This document shows, in pieces, positions 1-7,915 of a DNA stretch of 55,225 nucleotides. Positions within the stretch are counted from its first letter, which is position 1. Each line of letters opens with the position of its first letter. This DNA comes from HGM04593 sp045647745 (lineage in GTDB: Bacteria; Bacteroidota; Bacteroidia; Bacteroidales; Bacteroidaceae). The notes beneath the pieces were generated by a model. The model worked only from the letters and a program-made list of their open reading frames with translations. It was not told the origin of the DNA and did not search any database. Both the position numbers and the translations under genes were made by a program. Location: the NCBI GenBank assembly GCA_045647745.1, contig JAZRMQ010000022.1, positions 1 through 55,225 on the forward strand, written 5' to 3'.

Positions 1-707
1 ACTTCATCAATAGATTCTGGTGGCTGTTCCCGTTGGCATTCATTGCATCATTATTGATTTCGGCATACTTCGATTCAATGTGGCCAATATTTTTTGTAAT
101 TTCAGTGCCATTGACCTTTGTGGCAATGATAACGTCATGGATACTTCTGCTCATATTCAAAAAGTGGTGGAGATTTCTGCTTTCGTTCATATTGGGAGCA
201 CTTACAGTAACCTATTTCGTCTATTTACTGATGACAGCCATTGAACAGGCTTTCAACCCCGGTCCCGATGATTTCGGCAAGGAGCATCCCGCGCCCACAT
301 GGTTGGACTATAACCTCCCGCTCGAAGAGGGAGAAGATCCACCCTATCCCATCGACAGCATTGCGTCTAACACATGGCTGCAAATATGGAACGATTTTCA
401 GGGTGGAATGTATACATACGAATTCCACCACCCGGCACTTGAAGAAGGATGGATATATCTGCGTTGCTACGAGGCAACAAAGAACATTCCACTCTCGCCC
501 GAGCGAATTTCGGCTGCAAGTATGGTCGCAACGCCATCTACCACATCATTTTCGAAGCTTGTTAAAGGGCAACGCTTCACCATCTACGCCGGCGATTGGG
601 GCGACTATTACGCAGCGCGCATCGAGGTGTGGCACAAGGATGCCAATACAGGCAAAGAGCGTAAACTGATGGAAAAGGTCTATCGTGTCGAAGGTTGGGA
701 AAGATAG
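1..707 (+). CDS. Membrane-anchored hypothetical protein, 5' end cut by window edge
   Basis: The reading frame (codons from base 3) is open right up to the window edge, so the true start lies upstream; the TTG at 33 is not a convincing start. About 234 codons are visible. Three hydrophobic segments come first (roughly visible residues 5-20, 28-50 and 52-78), followed by a soluble domain of about 150 residues rich in Trp, Tyr and charged residues and ending in VYRVEGWER. The layout suggests a membrane-anchored protein with an exported or cytoplasmic C-domain. I do not recognise the family and assign no function. It converges on eno with a 55-base gap in which I see no clear terminator. Confidence 0.75.
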   Translation, partial: FINRFWWLFPLAFIASLLISAYFDSMWPIFFVISVPLTFVAMITSWILLLIFKKWWRFLLSFILGALTVTYFVYLLMTAIEQAFNPGPDDFGKEHPAPTWLDYNLPLEEGEDPPYPIDSIASNTWLQIWNDFQGGMYTYEFHHPALEEGWIYLRCYEATKNIPLSPERISAASMVATPSTTSFSKLVKGQRFTIYAGDWGDYYAARIEVWHKDANTGKERKLMEKVYRVEGWER

Positions 708-762
708 AACATTTTACCTACTTGTTTTGTAATTGTTCCTATCAAAAAATACCGTTCAAGCA

Positions 763-2031
763 CTACACACCATAACGTGCGGTATCTCTCAACTCCTCTT
801 CTATACGTATCAGTTGGTTATACTTTGCAGTACGGTCGCTACGGCTCATTGAACCGGTCTTTATCTGTCCGGCATTTACAGCTACTGCCATATCTGCTAT
901 TGTAGTATCTTCGGTTTCACCCGAACGGTGGCTTATTATGGTTGTATAGCCATTACGACGTGCCATTTCAATAGTATCAAGAGCTTCGGTAAGTGTTCCT
1001 ATCTGGTTGACTTTCACCAGCACGCTGTTGGCACAATTCTGTTCTATTCCTTTGCCAAGATAGTTGACATTGGTTACAAAAAGGTCATCCCCCACAAGCT
1101 GACAACGGTTGCCGATACGTTCGGTGAGCATAGCCCATCCCTCCCAATCATTCTCGCCCATACCATCTTCAATAGAGTCGATAGGATATGTTTCGACAAG
1201 ATGTTCCAGATAATCAACCTGTTCTTCCGATGTACGCTTTTTCCCTTCAGGACCTTCAAAGAGTGTGTAGTCATACACTCCACCACGGTGGTATTCCGAT
1301 GCTGCACAGTCAATTGCCAATGTAATGTCTGTACCCGGGGTATAACCGGCATCCTTGATTGCCTGAACAAGCACATCCAAAGCCTCTTCGGCACTTTTGA
1401 GTGCCGGAGCAAAACCGCCCTCGTCACCAACTCCTGTGCTGTAACCTTTTTTCTTCAACACGCTCTTCAAAGCACTGAAGACCTCGGCACCCATCTGCAC
1501 AGCCAGACGTATACTACCCGCACCTATCGGGCGTATCATAAACTCCTGAAATGCAACAGGCGCATCGGAGTGACGTCCGCCATTGAGCAGGTTCATCATA
1601 GGAACAGGCAACACGTGGGCATTACAACCACCAATATAACGATACAGAGGCATACAGCAAGCATTTGCCGCAGCTCGTGCAATAGCCAGTGATACCCCCA
1701 AAATGGCTTTGGCTCCAAGATTGCATTTGGTTGGCGTACCATCAAGTTCAAGCATCATTCGGTCAAGGTCCCTTTGGTCATACACATTACATCCGCGCAA
1801 TGCAGGTGCTATGCGTCCGTTGATATTTGCCACAGCTTTTGACACACCCTTGCCATTATAGCGATGTTCATCACCATCACGCAACTCCAGCGCCTCATTT
1901 TCACCGGTTGATGCTCCCGACGGAACAGAAGCACGCCCTGTCACGCCATTTTCCAATATAACTTCAGCCTCTATCGTAGGATTTCCACGTGAGTCCAAGA
2001 TTTCTCTTCCTCTAATCTCTGATATCTTCAT
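763..2031 (-). CDS. eno: Enolase (phosphopyruvate hydratase)
   Basis: Cytoplasmic glycolytic enzyme that interconverts 2-phosphoglycerate and phosphoenolpyruvate; also a common component of RNA degradosomes in other bacteria. The 422-residue length is normal. Visible signatures are the N-terminal ASTGENEALELRD loop, the general acid in VGDEGGFAP (Glu204), Mg ligands Asp241, Glu288 and Asp315, the catalytic base Lys340 in LVKVNQIG, and SHRSGETED at 367-375. The start at 2031 gives the canonical N-terminus MKISEIRGREILDSRGNP. It appears monocistronic, with its own promoter-like sequence about 75-105 bases upstream. No key residue is missing. Confidence 0.98.
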   Translation of the reverse strand: MKISEIRGREILDSRGNPTIEAEVILENGVTGRASVPSGASTGENEALELRDGDEHRYNGKGVSKAVANINGRIAPALRGCNVYDQRDLDRMMLELDGTPTKCNLGAKAILGVSLAIARAAANACCMPLYRYIGGCNAHVLPVPMMNLLNGGRHSDAPVAFQEFMIRPIGAGSIRLAVQMGAEVFSALKSVLKKKGYSTGVGDEGGFAPALKSAEEALDVLVQAIKDAGYTPGTDITLAIDCAASEYHRGGVYDYTLFEGPEGKKRTSEEQVDYLEHLVETYPIDSIEDGMGENDWEGWAMLTERIGNRCQLVGDDLFVTNVNYLGKGIEQNCANSVLVKVNQIGTLTEALDTIEMARRNGYTTIISHRSGETEDTTIADMAVAVNAGQIKTGSMSRSDRTAKYNQLIRIEEELRDTARYGV

Positions 2032-2105
2032 AACTGTCGGATTTTAGTATAAAATCTTAAGTACTGTAGTAACGAATAAGAAGAAGGTTTGTTTTCTTCC
2101 CAACA

Positions 2106-2137
2106 CAAATTTAGCCGATAGATGATATTAATAAAAA
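2106..2137 (-). promoter_or_regulatory. Probable promoter of eno
   Basis: On the minus strand a perfect -7 box TAAATTTG (2106-2113) matches the Bacteroidota consensus TAnnTTTG. Twenty bases upstream lies TTTT (2134-2137), three of four matches to the -33 TTTG. This predicts a leader of about 70 bases. Confidence 0.45.
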
Positions 2138-2154
2138 TTATCACCAACGCACGA

Positions 2155-3510
2155 TTAGCGTGAACGTGACCTCATAAAAAACATATAGCCCACCACAACT
2201 ACAAACGTCAACAGTTCCGATAGCGGCAGTGCAAGCCACATTCCCTTTACACCAATTACCTCGGGCAGTAACAAAAAGGCCGGGAACAGGAACACAACAC
2301 CGCGCAACAGGGCGAATATCGTAGCCGAGGCAGCCCTTTTTATGCTCTGCAAAAAGCCTATAACAACTAAATTCAGAATAAAGAAGAGAAATCCCGTGGC
2401 AAAATAGGGAAAACCATCAATAGCAATATGCGCAGCCGGGTCATCAGCAGCAATGAACAGATGCACAAGTTCCTTTGGAAAAAGTACAAACGCCACAATG
2501 GAGAAAAGCGAAGTAAGCACCGCTGCACGCAAAGATATTAAGAAAGTTTTGCGCACTCTATCCCATCGCTCAATGCCAAAATTATAGCTCACAATCGGTT
2601 GTGCCGACTGCGCAATTGAATTACCGAACATAAAGACAAAAGGTGTGTAATAACACGCAACGCCGTATGCTCCCACACCGGCATCGCCAAGATATTTCAT
2701 AAAGACAAGATTGCCGACGAATAGCAACAACGCCATTGTTAGTTCACCCAAGAGAGCCGAAAAGCCTATTTTACACTGATAAGCGATGTTCCTTAACGAC
2801 AAGGTAAGGCTTACAGGCGACATTTTCACACCGTGCAATTTCAATATCTTCGCATAGCGCACCAAATAAACAAAAGCCATAACACCGCCAATCACGGTAC
2901 TTATTGCCGAGGCAATGGCTGCTCCTTTCACGCCCATATCAAGCGGGAATATAAACAACCAATCCAAAAACATATTCACGACAGCAGGTATTACATTACA
3001 CCACATTGCATATTTTGGAGCACCGTCAAGGCGAATGACAAAAAGCCCGACAACCGACCACATCTGCATAATCCCCGATGGTATAAGATACACCATATAA
3101 TCGCGAACAAGCGGCATAAGCATCTCCGAAGCACCAAGCATATACGAAATCTGCTCAGGAGCAAGCATTATAAGCACCATAGCGCCTATCACCACAAAAG
3201 TAGAGAACCATACAGCCTGTGTAACATTTAAACGGGCTGCTTTTACATTATTCTGCGACAAATGAATAGATGCAACAACCGACGCGCCCATTCCCACCAT
3301 AAGCGCAAAGCCTGTGAGCACAAGAAAAATTGGATAGCAGATGTTTATGGCAGCAATGCCATTGCTACCAACACCCCACCCAACGAATATTCCGTCAATC
3401 ACAGTGAGTAACGACCAACTAACCATTCCCAACAACGTTGGCACAAAAATCTTTCTAAAAAGTCGCGATATGTTTACCGTTCCAAAATCAATATCGTCCC
3501 TGCCTGCCAT
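2155..3510 (-). CDS. MATE family efflux transporter
   Basis: Inner-membrane multidrug/toxin extrusion antiporter, probably Na+- or H+-coupled. The 451 residues contain about twelve hydrophobic segments in two similar halves, the MATE layout, with a typical opening (FRKIFVPTLLGMVSWSLLTV, then IDGIFVGW) and a second-half QSAQPIVSYNFG motif. The substrate cannot be read from sequence. It is the last gene of a probable rmuC-GNAT-MATE run; the GNAT stop lies 28 bases upstream. The start at 3510 (MAGRDDIDFG) has no competing upstream ATG. The subgroup resembles DinF/MepA-like proteins, but this is not certain. Confidence 0.92.
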   Translation of the reverse strand: MAGRDDIDFGTVNISRLFRKIFVPTLLGMVSWSLLTVIDGIFVGWGVGSNGIAAINICYPIFLVLTGFALMVGMGASVVASIHLSQNNVKAARLNVTQAVWFSTFVVIGAMVLIMLAPEQISYMLGASEMLMPLVRDYMVYLIPSGIMQMWSVVGLFVIRLDGAPKYAMWCNVIPAVVNMFLDWLFIFPLDMGVKGAAIASAISTVIGGVMAFVYLVRYAKILKLHGVKMSPVSLTLSLRNIAYQCKIGFSALLGELTMALLLFVGNLVFMKYLGDAGVGAYGVACYYTPFVFMFGNSIAQSAQPIVSYNFGIERWDRVRKTFLISLRAAVLTSLFSIVAFVLFPKELVHLFIAADDPAAHIAIDGFPYFATGFLFFILNLVVIGFLQSIKRAASATIFALLRGVVFLFPAFLLLPEVIGVKGMWLALPLSELLTFVVVVGYMFFMRSRSR

Positions 3511-3538
3511 AATTCAAGATATTATTCTGTTGCTAAAT

Positions 3539-4036
3539 TTACTTTTTTATCGTCAGCTGATATGCATCACGGGCATCACCATTTGCCAGATATATCACGC
3601 CGCAATACTTAAATCCATACTTAGATAAAATATGCTGCATAATAATATTATCGCGATGCGTGTCGATGCGCACTGTTTTTATACGTTCAAAAGCCCAATC
3701 AAACAGCCGCTGTGCAAATCCCTTGCCGGGCGCAGCAACAGCAATGCGATGAATAACAAAATAAGGATTGTTATCGAGCCACGCACCACCCTCTATAAAA
3801 GAATATGTTGGGTCGGGGCCCGGTATAAACGCCATAGTTGCCTCAATTTTACCACTCGGCTCATCTCCGGCCACATAACAATTTCCCTGCTCAATATCGC
3901 AACGCACCACCTCTTCCGAGGGGTAGCCCTCTCCCCATTGGTTAAGATTGCCGCTTTCGCGCATAATACACTTTGCCCGCTCGAATAGGCACATCAAGGC
4001 TGGAATATCATCGTATGTAGCTTTGCGAATGTGCAT
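3539..4036 (-). CDS. GNAT family N-acetyltransferase
   Basis: Acetyl-CoA-dependent N-acyltransferase of unknown substrate. The 165 residues show the GNAT pattern: an N-terminal MHIRKATYDDIPALMCLFERA strand/helix, a central strand IHRIAVAAPGKGFAQRLFDWA (about residues 95-115) whose PGKGFA loop would hold the CoA pyrophosphate, and a C-terminal YGFKYCGVI motif. It sits 34 bases after rmuC and 28 before the MATE gene on the same strand. Position next to an efflux pump could hint at detoxification, but that is inference only. Confidence 0.88.
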   Translation of the reverse strand: MHIRKATYDDIPALMCLFERAKCIMRESGNLNQWGEGYPSEEVVRCDIEQGNCYVAGDEPSGKIEATMAFIPGPDPTYSFIEGGAWLDNNPYFVIHRIAVAAPGKGFAQRLFDWAFERIKTVRIDTHRDNIIMQHILSKYGFKYCGVIYLANGDARDAYQLTIKK

Positions 4037-4070
4037 TGTTTTTTGTGTGTTTGTGTAAAAAAAAAAGTTC

Positions 4071-5402
4071 TTACTCCCCGTCTAAAAACCCATCGGGAAT
4101 TTGTTTGGTTGTTGTCAATAACCCCTGCTCTTTTAGTTCGTTCAAGCGTTTGGTAATATTGCCTTTTCCCGAGGTCAGTTGTTTAAAAGCCTCTGTATAA
4201 GCCTCGTCGGCCTTTTTTAGTGCGACGTCAATCTTGGTAAAGTTATCGGTAAAATTCACAAATTTATCATATATCGCGTTTGCCGTGTCGACAATCTTCT
4301 GCACGTCACGCTGTTGACGTTCACGCGTCCATAAAGAGTTGACAACAAAGAGCGTTGAAATGAGGTTCGATGGCGAAATAAGAACAATATTCTTTTTGTA
4401 AGCATAGTTCCAGAGCTTATTATCAGCCTCCATTGCCATAAAATATGATGGCTCATTAGGGATGAACAGCATTACATAATCGAGTGAATTTATATGATAT
4501 TTATCATAGCGTTTGCTTGCAAGCTGGTCAATATGACGACGCACGCTGGCAACGTGCTCCTTTATATGAAACGCACGCATTGCATCGTCCTCGGCTGCAA
4601 GATAGGCCATATAAGCCTTTAGAGAGACTTTTGAATCTATTATAATGTCGCGTTTGCCCGGAAAGTGAACAATCACATCGGGCTTCATCAGGCGGGAGCT
4701 CTCCTCGTTTTGTACCGCACTGCCATTTTCGTCGCGCAAGGTAACCTGCAGCTCCCACTGTTCACCTTTGATAAGCCCAGAATTTTCGAGAATCTGTTCC
4801 AGAATAGTCTCACCCCAATCGCCCTGAAATTTATTGTTGTTTGTTCCCACAATGGCATTTGTCAGGTTCACCGCATCGCGGCTAATGCGTTGATTGGCTT
4901 CAATCAGACTTTTAATATTCTCCTGCAATGAGAAACGTTGTTTACACTCCTCGCCATAATAACTGTCAACCTTTTCACGAAACAATTTTAAATCATTGTT
5001 GAAGGGCGACAAAATCACTGACAACCTCTCCTGTGTCTGTTTATTAAACAGTTCGCTGTTTTTTTCCAATGCATCGGAAGCCATAGCCTTGAACTCCACA
5101 CGCATCTGCTCCAGCGCAGCCTTATATTGCTCTTTCTGATTTTCAATATAAAGGTTTAAAGAACGATTTTCGCTCTCGAGCGAGGCGATTCGTGCAAACT
5201 GTTCTTCGCGTACAGCCTGCATATTAAGTTTTTCAATATTATTGTTGCGCGCATCATCATTCAGCCTTTCATTCAAGGCATCGAGCATATTGTTCTCCTT
5301 CTCCAGCGCGGTGTATTTTCCATAAAGACGGTTGTAGCAAATTGTCACACACACCACTCCAACCGCCAACAGCGCAATAACAACTATCAGAAAAATCATC
5401 AT
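4071..5402 (-). CDS. rmuC: RmuC-family DNA recombination protein
   Basis: RmuC proteins limit recombination at inverted repeats and contain a PD-(D/E)XK-like nuclease core. Here 443 residues start with a membrane anchor (MMIFLIVVIALLAVGVVCV), continue with a long coiled-coil stretch (about 25-185) rich in Glu, Lys, Asn and Gln, and then carry the RmuC domain: GDWGETILEQILENSGL, MKPDVIVHFP, DIIIDSKVSLKAY and LDYVMLFIPNEPSY. DWGE, PDV and DSK are the expected active-site elements. Length and order are typical. It is the first gene of a likely operon with the GNAT and MATE genes. A -7-like box TAGCTTTG lies 35-42 bases upstream. Confidence 0.93.
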   Translation of the reverse strand: MMIFLIVVIALLAVGVVCVTICYNRLYGKYTALEKENNMLDALNERLNDDARNNNIEKLNMQAVREEQFARIASLESENRSLNLYIENQKEQYKAALEQMRVEFKAMASDALEKNSELFNKQTQERLSVILSPFNNDLKLFREKVDSYYGEECKQRFSLQENIKSLIEANQRISRDAVNLTNAIVGTNNNKFQGDWGETILEQILENSGLIKGEQWELQVTLRDENGSAVQNEESSRLMKPDVIVHFPGKRDIIIDSKVSLKAYMAYLAAEDDAMRAFHIKEHVASVRRHIDQLASKRYDKYHINSLDYVMLFIPNEPSYFMAMEADNKLWNYAYKKNIVLISPSNLISTLFVVNSLWTRERQQRDVQKIVDTANAIYDKFVNFTDNFTKIDVALKKADEAYTEAFKQLTSGKGNITKRLNELKEQGLLTTTKQIPDGFLDGE

Positions 5403-5436
5403 ACCCCTTATATCACTTTTATTTCATAGTCCTATA

Positions 5437-5444
5437 CAAAGCTA
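5437..5444 (-). promoter_or_regulatory. -7 box upstream of rmuC
   Basis: TAGCTTTG on the minus strand fits TAnnTTTG perfectly, about 35 bases before the rmuC start. No convincing -33 TTTG is seen at 19-21 bases upstream. Confidence 0.4.
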
Positions 5445-5481
5445 TAAAAAAAAGTTCAGTAAGCAGTATAAAACAGAGTCA

Positions 5482-5706
5482 TTATTCTTTTAAAATAGAA
5501 AATAGAAATTCCGAATAACGTCTCATTTTCTCCGGTGTGTAGTTTCTGATAAGTTCAAAAAGCAATCTGCTCAGTGAGAAAGTGCTTGATGCTCTGCATT
5601 TCCAACGATTACAAACTGCGATTTTTTCTCTTTCGTTGATGCAACGCACACGGCGTAACTCGCGCAGCGAAGCAATCCTCATCGGCTCACCATCAATCCT
5701 TTTCAT
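5482..5706 (-). CDS. Small basic hypothetical protein, third gene of YtxH/holin-like operon
   Basis: About 74 residues, strongly basic (many Arg/Lys), with no membrane segment, beginning MKRIDGEPMRIASLRELRRV. The start chosen is the ATG at 5706 because GAGGAG lies seven bases before it; an in-frame ATG two codons earlier is too close to that site. The start overlaps the 3' end of the holin-like gene by 14 bases in another frame, suggesting translational coupling. A small basic protein in this operon position fits arrangements I recall from other Bacteroidales, but I do not know its function. The Arg-rich LRELRRVRCINEREK stretch could form an amphipathic helix. Confidence 0.6.
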   Translation of the reverse strand: MKRIDGEPMRIASLRELRRVRCINEREKIAVCNRWKCRASSTFSLSRLLFELIRNYTPEKMRRYSEFLFSILKE

Positions 5707-6052
5707 TGCCATTCTCCTCTGCAAAAAAAATCTTCATAAAATGTTGCACCATCTTGTCGGCGAACAATCGTTCTTTGAGCACATATACTATAAATGCCGT
5801 CAGCAACAATAAAAGAGCAACAGCCACAATAGAGAGAGGGAGCCCAATTAGCGGCAATAACAGAACAACTACAGCCACCATCAGAGCAAGATATGCCACA
5901 AAGAGGAGCATAGATAGCACAAAGATGCAGATGACGTCGCCAAACAACAGCGACAAGCTTTCAACCAAACGCAATTTGCAACCATCTATGCTCCTCTTCA
6001 AATATTCAAGAGCATCCTTTGATAAATTCTCAATATCGGCTCTAAATCCCAT
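5693..6052 (-). CDS. Phage holin family (DUF1469-like) membrane protein
   Basis: The reading frame is open further upstream, but that part overlaps the YtxH gene; the start at 6052 (MGFRADIENLSKDALEYLKR) begins 22 bases after the YtxH stop and gives 119 residues, the usual family size. An amphipathic N-terminal helix (about 5-35) precedes two long hydrophobic segments (about 36-62 and 64-88), then a charged tail. The family name is historical: in Bacteroidota these proteins occur in YtxH operons and are thought to be envelope-stress-type membrane proteins, not lysis proteins. No phage gene is nearby. Confidence 0.85.
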   Translation of the reverse strand: MGFRADIENLSKDALEYLKRSIDGCKLRLVESLSLLFGDVICIFVLSMLLFVAYLALMVAVVVLLLPLIGLPLSIVAVALLLLLTAFIVYVLKERLFADKMVQHFMKIFFAEENGNEKD

Positions 6053-6074
6053 ACATCTTGTTTTTAAAGAAACA

Positions 6075-6287
6075 CTACTTCTCAACACCCATTTTATCTT
6101 CGGCTTTGCAGTCGCAGCCCTCTTTGTCGCAAGCGCAACCCGCATTGTCAAAATGTCTCTTCAAATCACCGAGTCTCTCCTTTATATCATTGCGCATCTC
6201 CTCGCCTTTTTTAGGAGCAAACATCATCATCACCAAGCCACCGGCCAACATTCCACCGGCAAAAGCCAAAAAATTACAGACTCTCAT
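6075..6287 (-). CDS. YtxH domain-containing protein
   Basis: A 70-residue protein with one N-terminal glycine-rich membrane helix (FLAFAGGMLAGGLVMMMFAP) followed directly by KKGEEMRNDIKERLGDLKRH, the classic YtxH arrangement GxxxGxxxGxLxAPxxGxxxR. The C-terminal part contains a cluster of four cysteines (CACDKEGCDCK) unusual for YtxH and possibly metal-binding or redox-active. YtxH proteins are general-stress-type small membrane proteins of unclear mechanism. First gene of a three-gene operon; I could not find a convincing promoter upstream. Confidence 0.88.
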   Translation of the reverse strand: MRVCNFLAFAGGMLAGGLVMMMFAPKKGEEMRNDIKERLGDLKRHFDNAGCACDKEGCDCKAEDKMGVEK

Positions 6288-6395
6288 AATAGAAAAAATT
6301 AATGGTTAATAACATCAGGCACCAAAGGAACAGAGACAAAAATCCGCAAAGCAAAGAAAATAATCGCATCACAAAGGAAAAATACAAACCACATC

Positions 6396-6427
6396 CTTGC
6401 CATTTTACATCAAAAGCACTACCTTTG
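6396..6427 (+). promoter_or_regulatory. Promoter of the rsmG transcript
   Basis: A perfect -7 box TACCTTTG (6420-6427) with CTTG (6396-6399, three of four matches to TTTG) at the ideal spacing of 20 bases. Transcription would start near 6432, so the leader includes the short lipoprotein-like ORF at 6458. Confidence 0.6.
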
Positions 6428-6457
6428 ATTTTCCTGTAACAGATAAACAATTCAGTG

Positions 6458-6547
6458 ATGAAAAAGTGCGCAGCAATTATATTTTATTCAACTTTATTTC
6501 TCCTTTTTTCTTGCACAGACAAAAAGAGGGAGATTACTCAATTATAA
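6458..6547 (+). CDS. Tiny lipoprotein-like ORF (29 residues) ahead of rsmG
   Basis: ATG at 6458 opens a 29-codon frame ending TAA at 6547. It begins MKKCAAIIFYSTLFLLFSC, a textbook lipoprotein signal: two lysines, a hydrophobic core, and lipobox LFSC with Cys19. The predicted mature part is only CTDKKREITQL, 11 residues. It lies between the rsmG promoter and the rsmG start (24 bases before it), so it would be translated from the same mRNA. It may be a microlipoprotein, the relic of a longer lipoprotein, or a leader ORF. A stretch this short can arise by chance, so confidence is modest. Confidence 0.4.
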   Translation: MKKCAAIIFYSTLFLLFSCTDKKREITQL

Positions 6548-6571
6548 CACACTAAAAGAGATTATAAAATA

Positions 6572-7192
6572 ATGGAAAACATTACAAAGTATTTCCCCAA
6601 CCTCAGCGACAAACAAAAAGAGCAGTTTACTGCGCTATACGACCTTTATTACGATTGGAACAGCAAGATAAACGTAATATCCCGCAAGGATATTGAGAAC
6701 CTTTATCTTCACCACGTGCTCCACTCGCTTGCAATAGCAAAATATATCACATTCAAGCCCGGAACAACAATTATGGATATGGGCTGCGGAGGTGGTTTCC
6801 CCGGTATTCCTCTTGCAATAATGTTCCCCGATGTGCAGTTTCACCTCGTTGACAGCATAGGCAAGAAGGTGCGTGTAGCCGGCGAGATTGCGCGAAGCAT
6901 AGGACTTGCCAACGTGCGCACAAGCCACAGCCGTGCCGAAGAGATAAAAGATAAATACAGCTTTGTTGTGAGCCGTGCAGTGATGCAACTCCCCGACCTT
7001 GTAAAGATATGCCGCAAAAACATCTCAAAAGAGCAATGCAACGCCCTTCCCAACGGCATAATCTGCCTCAAAGGCGGTGATATGACAGCCGAGACTCGCT
7101 CATTTAAAAATTGCAGCGAAATAATAGAGGTGAGCAACTATTTCACCGAGGATTATTTCAAAGACAAAAAGGTTGTATATGTTCAAATTTAA
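6572..7192 (+). CDS. rsmG: 16S rRNA (guanine-N7) methyltransferase RsmG
   Basis: Cytoplasmic SAM-dependent methyltransferase that modifies G527 (E. coli numbering) of 16S rRNA; loss gives low-level streptomycin resistance in other bacteria. The 206 residues match the family length. Visible features are the N-terminal LYDLYYDWNSKINVISRKD helix, LYLHHVLHSLAIAKY, the SAM-binding motif IMDMGCGGGFPGIPLAI (about 68-84), HLVDSIGKK and FVVSRAV. The older name is GidB. The start at 6572 fits the family N-terminus. The MBL hydrolase follows after 41 bases, probably on the same transcript, which ends at a strong hairpin at 7871. Confidence 0.96.
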   Translation: MENITKYFPNLSDKQKEQFTALYDLYYDWNSKINVISRKDIENLYLHHVLHSLAIAKYITFKPGTTIMDMGCGGGFPGIPLAIMFPDVQFHLVDSIGKKVRVAGEIARSIGLANVRTSHSRAEEIKDKYSFVVSRAVMQLPDLVKICRKNISKEQCNALPNGIICLKGGDMTAETRSFKNCSEIIEVSNYFTEDYFKDKKVVYVQI

Positions 7193-7233
7193 CAGCAGAT
7201 ATTTGCTGGCTACATATTGACACTGAACAAATT

Positions 7234-7872
7234 ATGGAAGTTAAGAAATTTGTCGTGAACCCTATTCAAGTAAACTGTTATCTTCTTTGGGACGACACAA
7301 AAGAGGCTGTACTCATTGATTGCGGAGCTTGGTTCCCACAAGAGAGGGAGCAAATAAAGGAGTTTATTGAGAATGAGGGGTTGACATTGAAACACCATCT
7401 TAATACTCATTTGCATTTTGACCACATTTTCGGAAATGCATTTATTCAGGAGGCCTTTGGTATAAAAGCCGAGGCTAACGATGCCGATTGGCCTTGGGCC
7501 GAAAATATTAAGGAACGCGTTGCTCGCTTTGGTGTAACATACAATGAGGAGATTCCACCACTCGGCCGCATCTTGAACGATGGTGATGAAATTGCCTTTG
7601 GCAACTGCAGTATAATTGCGATAAGCGTTCCGGGACACTCACCCGGCAGTTTGGCCTATTATCTGCCAAAAGAGAAGATACTTTTCAGTGGCGATGCACT
7701 TTTTCGAGGCAGTATCGGCCGCACAGATTTCCCCGACAGTAACCATCGTTCCTTGATAATGTCTATACGAGAAAAACTTCTCACTCTACCCGCAGAGACC
7801 ATTGTCTATCCCGGACACGACCGAGAAACAACAATTGATTTTGAAAAATCATACAATATGTATTTGAAATAA
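7234..7872 (+). CDS. MBL fold metallo-hydrolase (glyoxalase II-like)
   Basis: A 212-residue metallo-beta-lactamase-fold hydrolase. The start at 7234 (MEVKKFVVNPIQVNCYLLWD) matches the family; the frame extends upstream but that part overlaps rsmG. Metal-binding motifs are visible: THLHFDHIFGN (about residues 60-70), PGHSPGSLAYY, SGDALFRGSIGRTDFP and YPGHDRETTI. The order matches glyoxalase II/YcbL-like hydrolases acting on thioesters; the real substrate is unknown. Its stop codon TAA is the start of the 17-bp bidirectional terminator shared with gcvPB. Confidence 0.92.
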   Translation: MEVKKFVVNPIQVNCYLLWDDTKEAVLIDCGAWFPQEREQIKEFIENEGLTLKHHLNTHLHFDHIFGNAFIQEAFGIKAEANDADWPWAENIKERVARFGVTYNEEIPPLGRILNDGDEIAFGNCSIIAISVPGHSPGSLAYYLPKEKILFSGDALFRGSIGRTDFPDSNHRSLIMSIREKLLTLPAETIVYPGHDRETTIDFEKSYNMYLK

Positions 7873-7908
7873 TTGAAAAAGAGTCACGCTGGTGACTCTT
7901 TTTCAATT
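7871..7908. terminator. Bidirectional terminator between MBL hydrolase and gcvPB
   Basis: A perfect 17-bp inverted repeat (7871-7887 with 7892-7908) around the loop GCTG. The A/T-rich outer arms give a U-run in either direction, so it can end both the rsmG transcript and the converging gcv operon. Confidence 0.9.
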
Positions 7909-7915
7909 GATAATA

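Noticed and set aside
1074..1430. Long open frames antisense to or inside eno, ileS, gcvP and other large genes
   Set aside because: They lie within genes with clear motifs, lack recognisable products and are expected by chance in this codon usage.
6053..6151. Longer N-terminus for the holin-like protein
   Set aside because: It overlaps the YtxH gene in another frame and is basic and unlike the family; the start at 6052 gives the usual size.
5482..6287. Prophage lysis module, suggested by the holin family name
   Set aside because: No endolysin, spanin or other phage gene is present; the YtxH neighbour fits a chromosomal stress-type operon.
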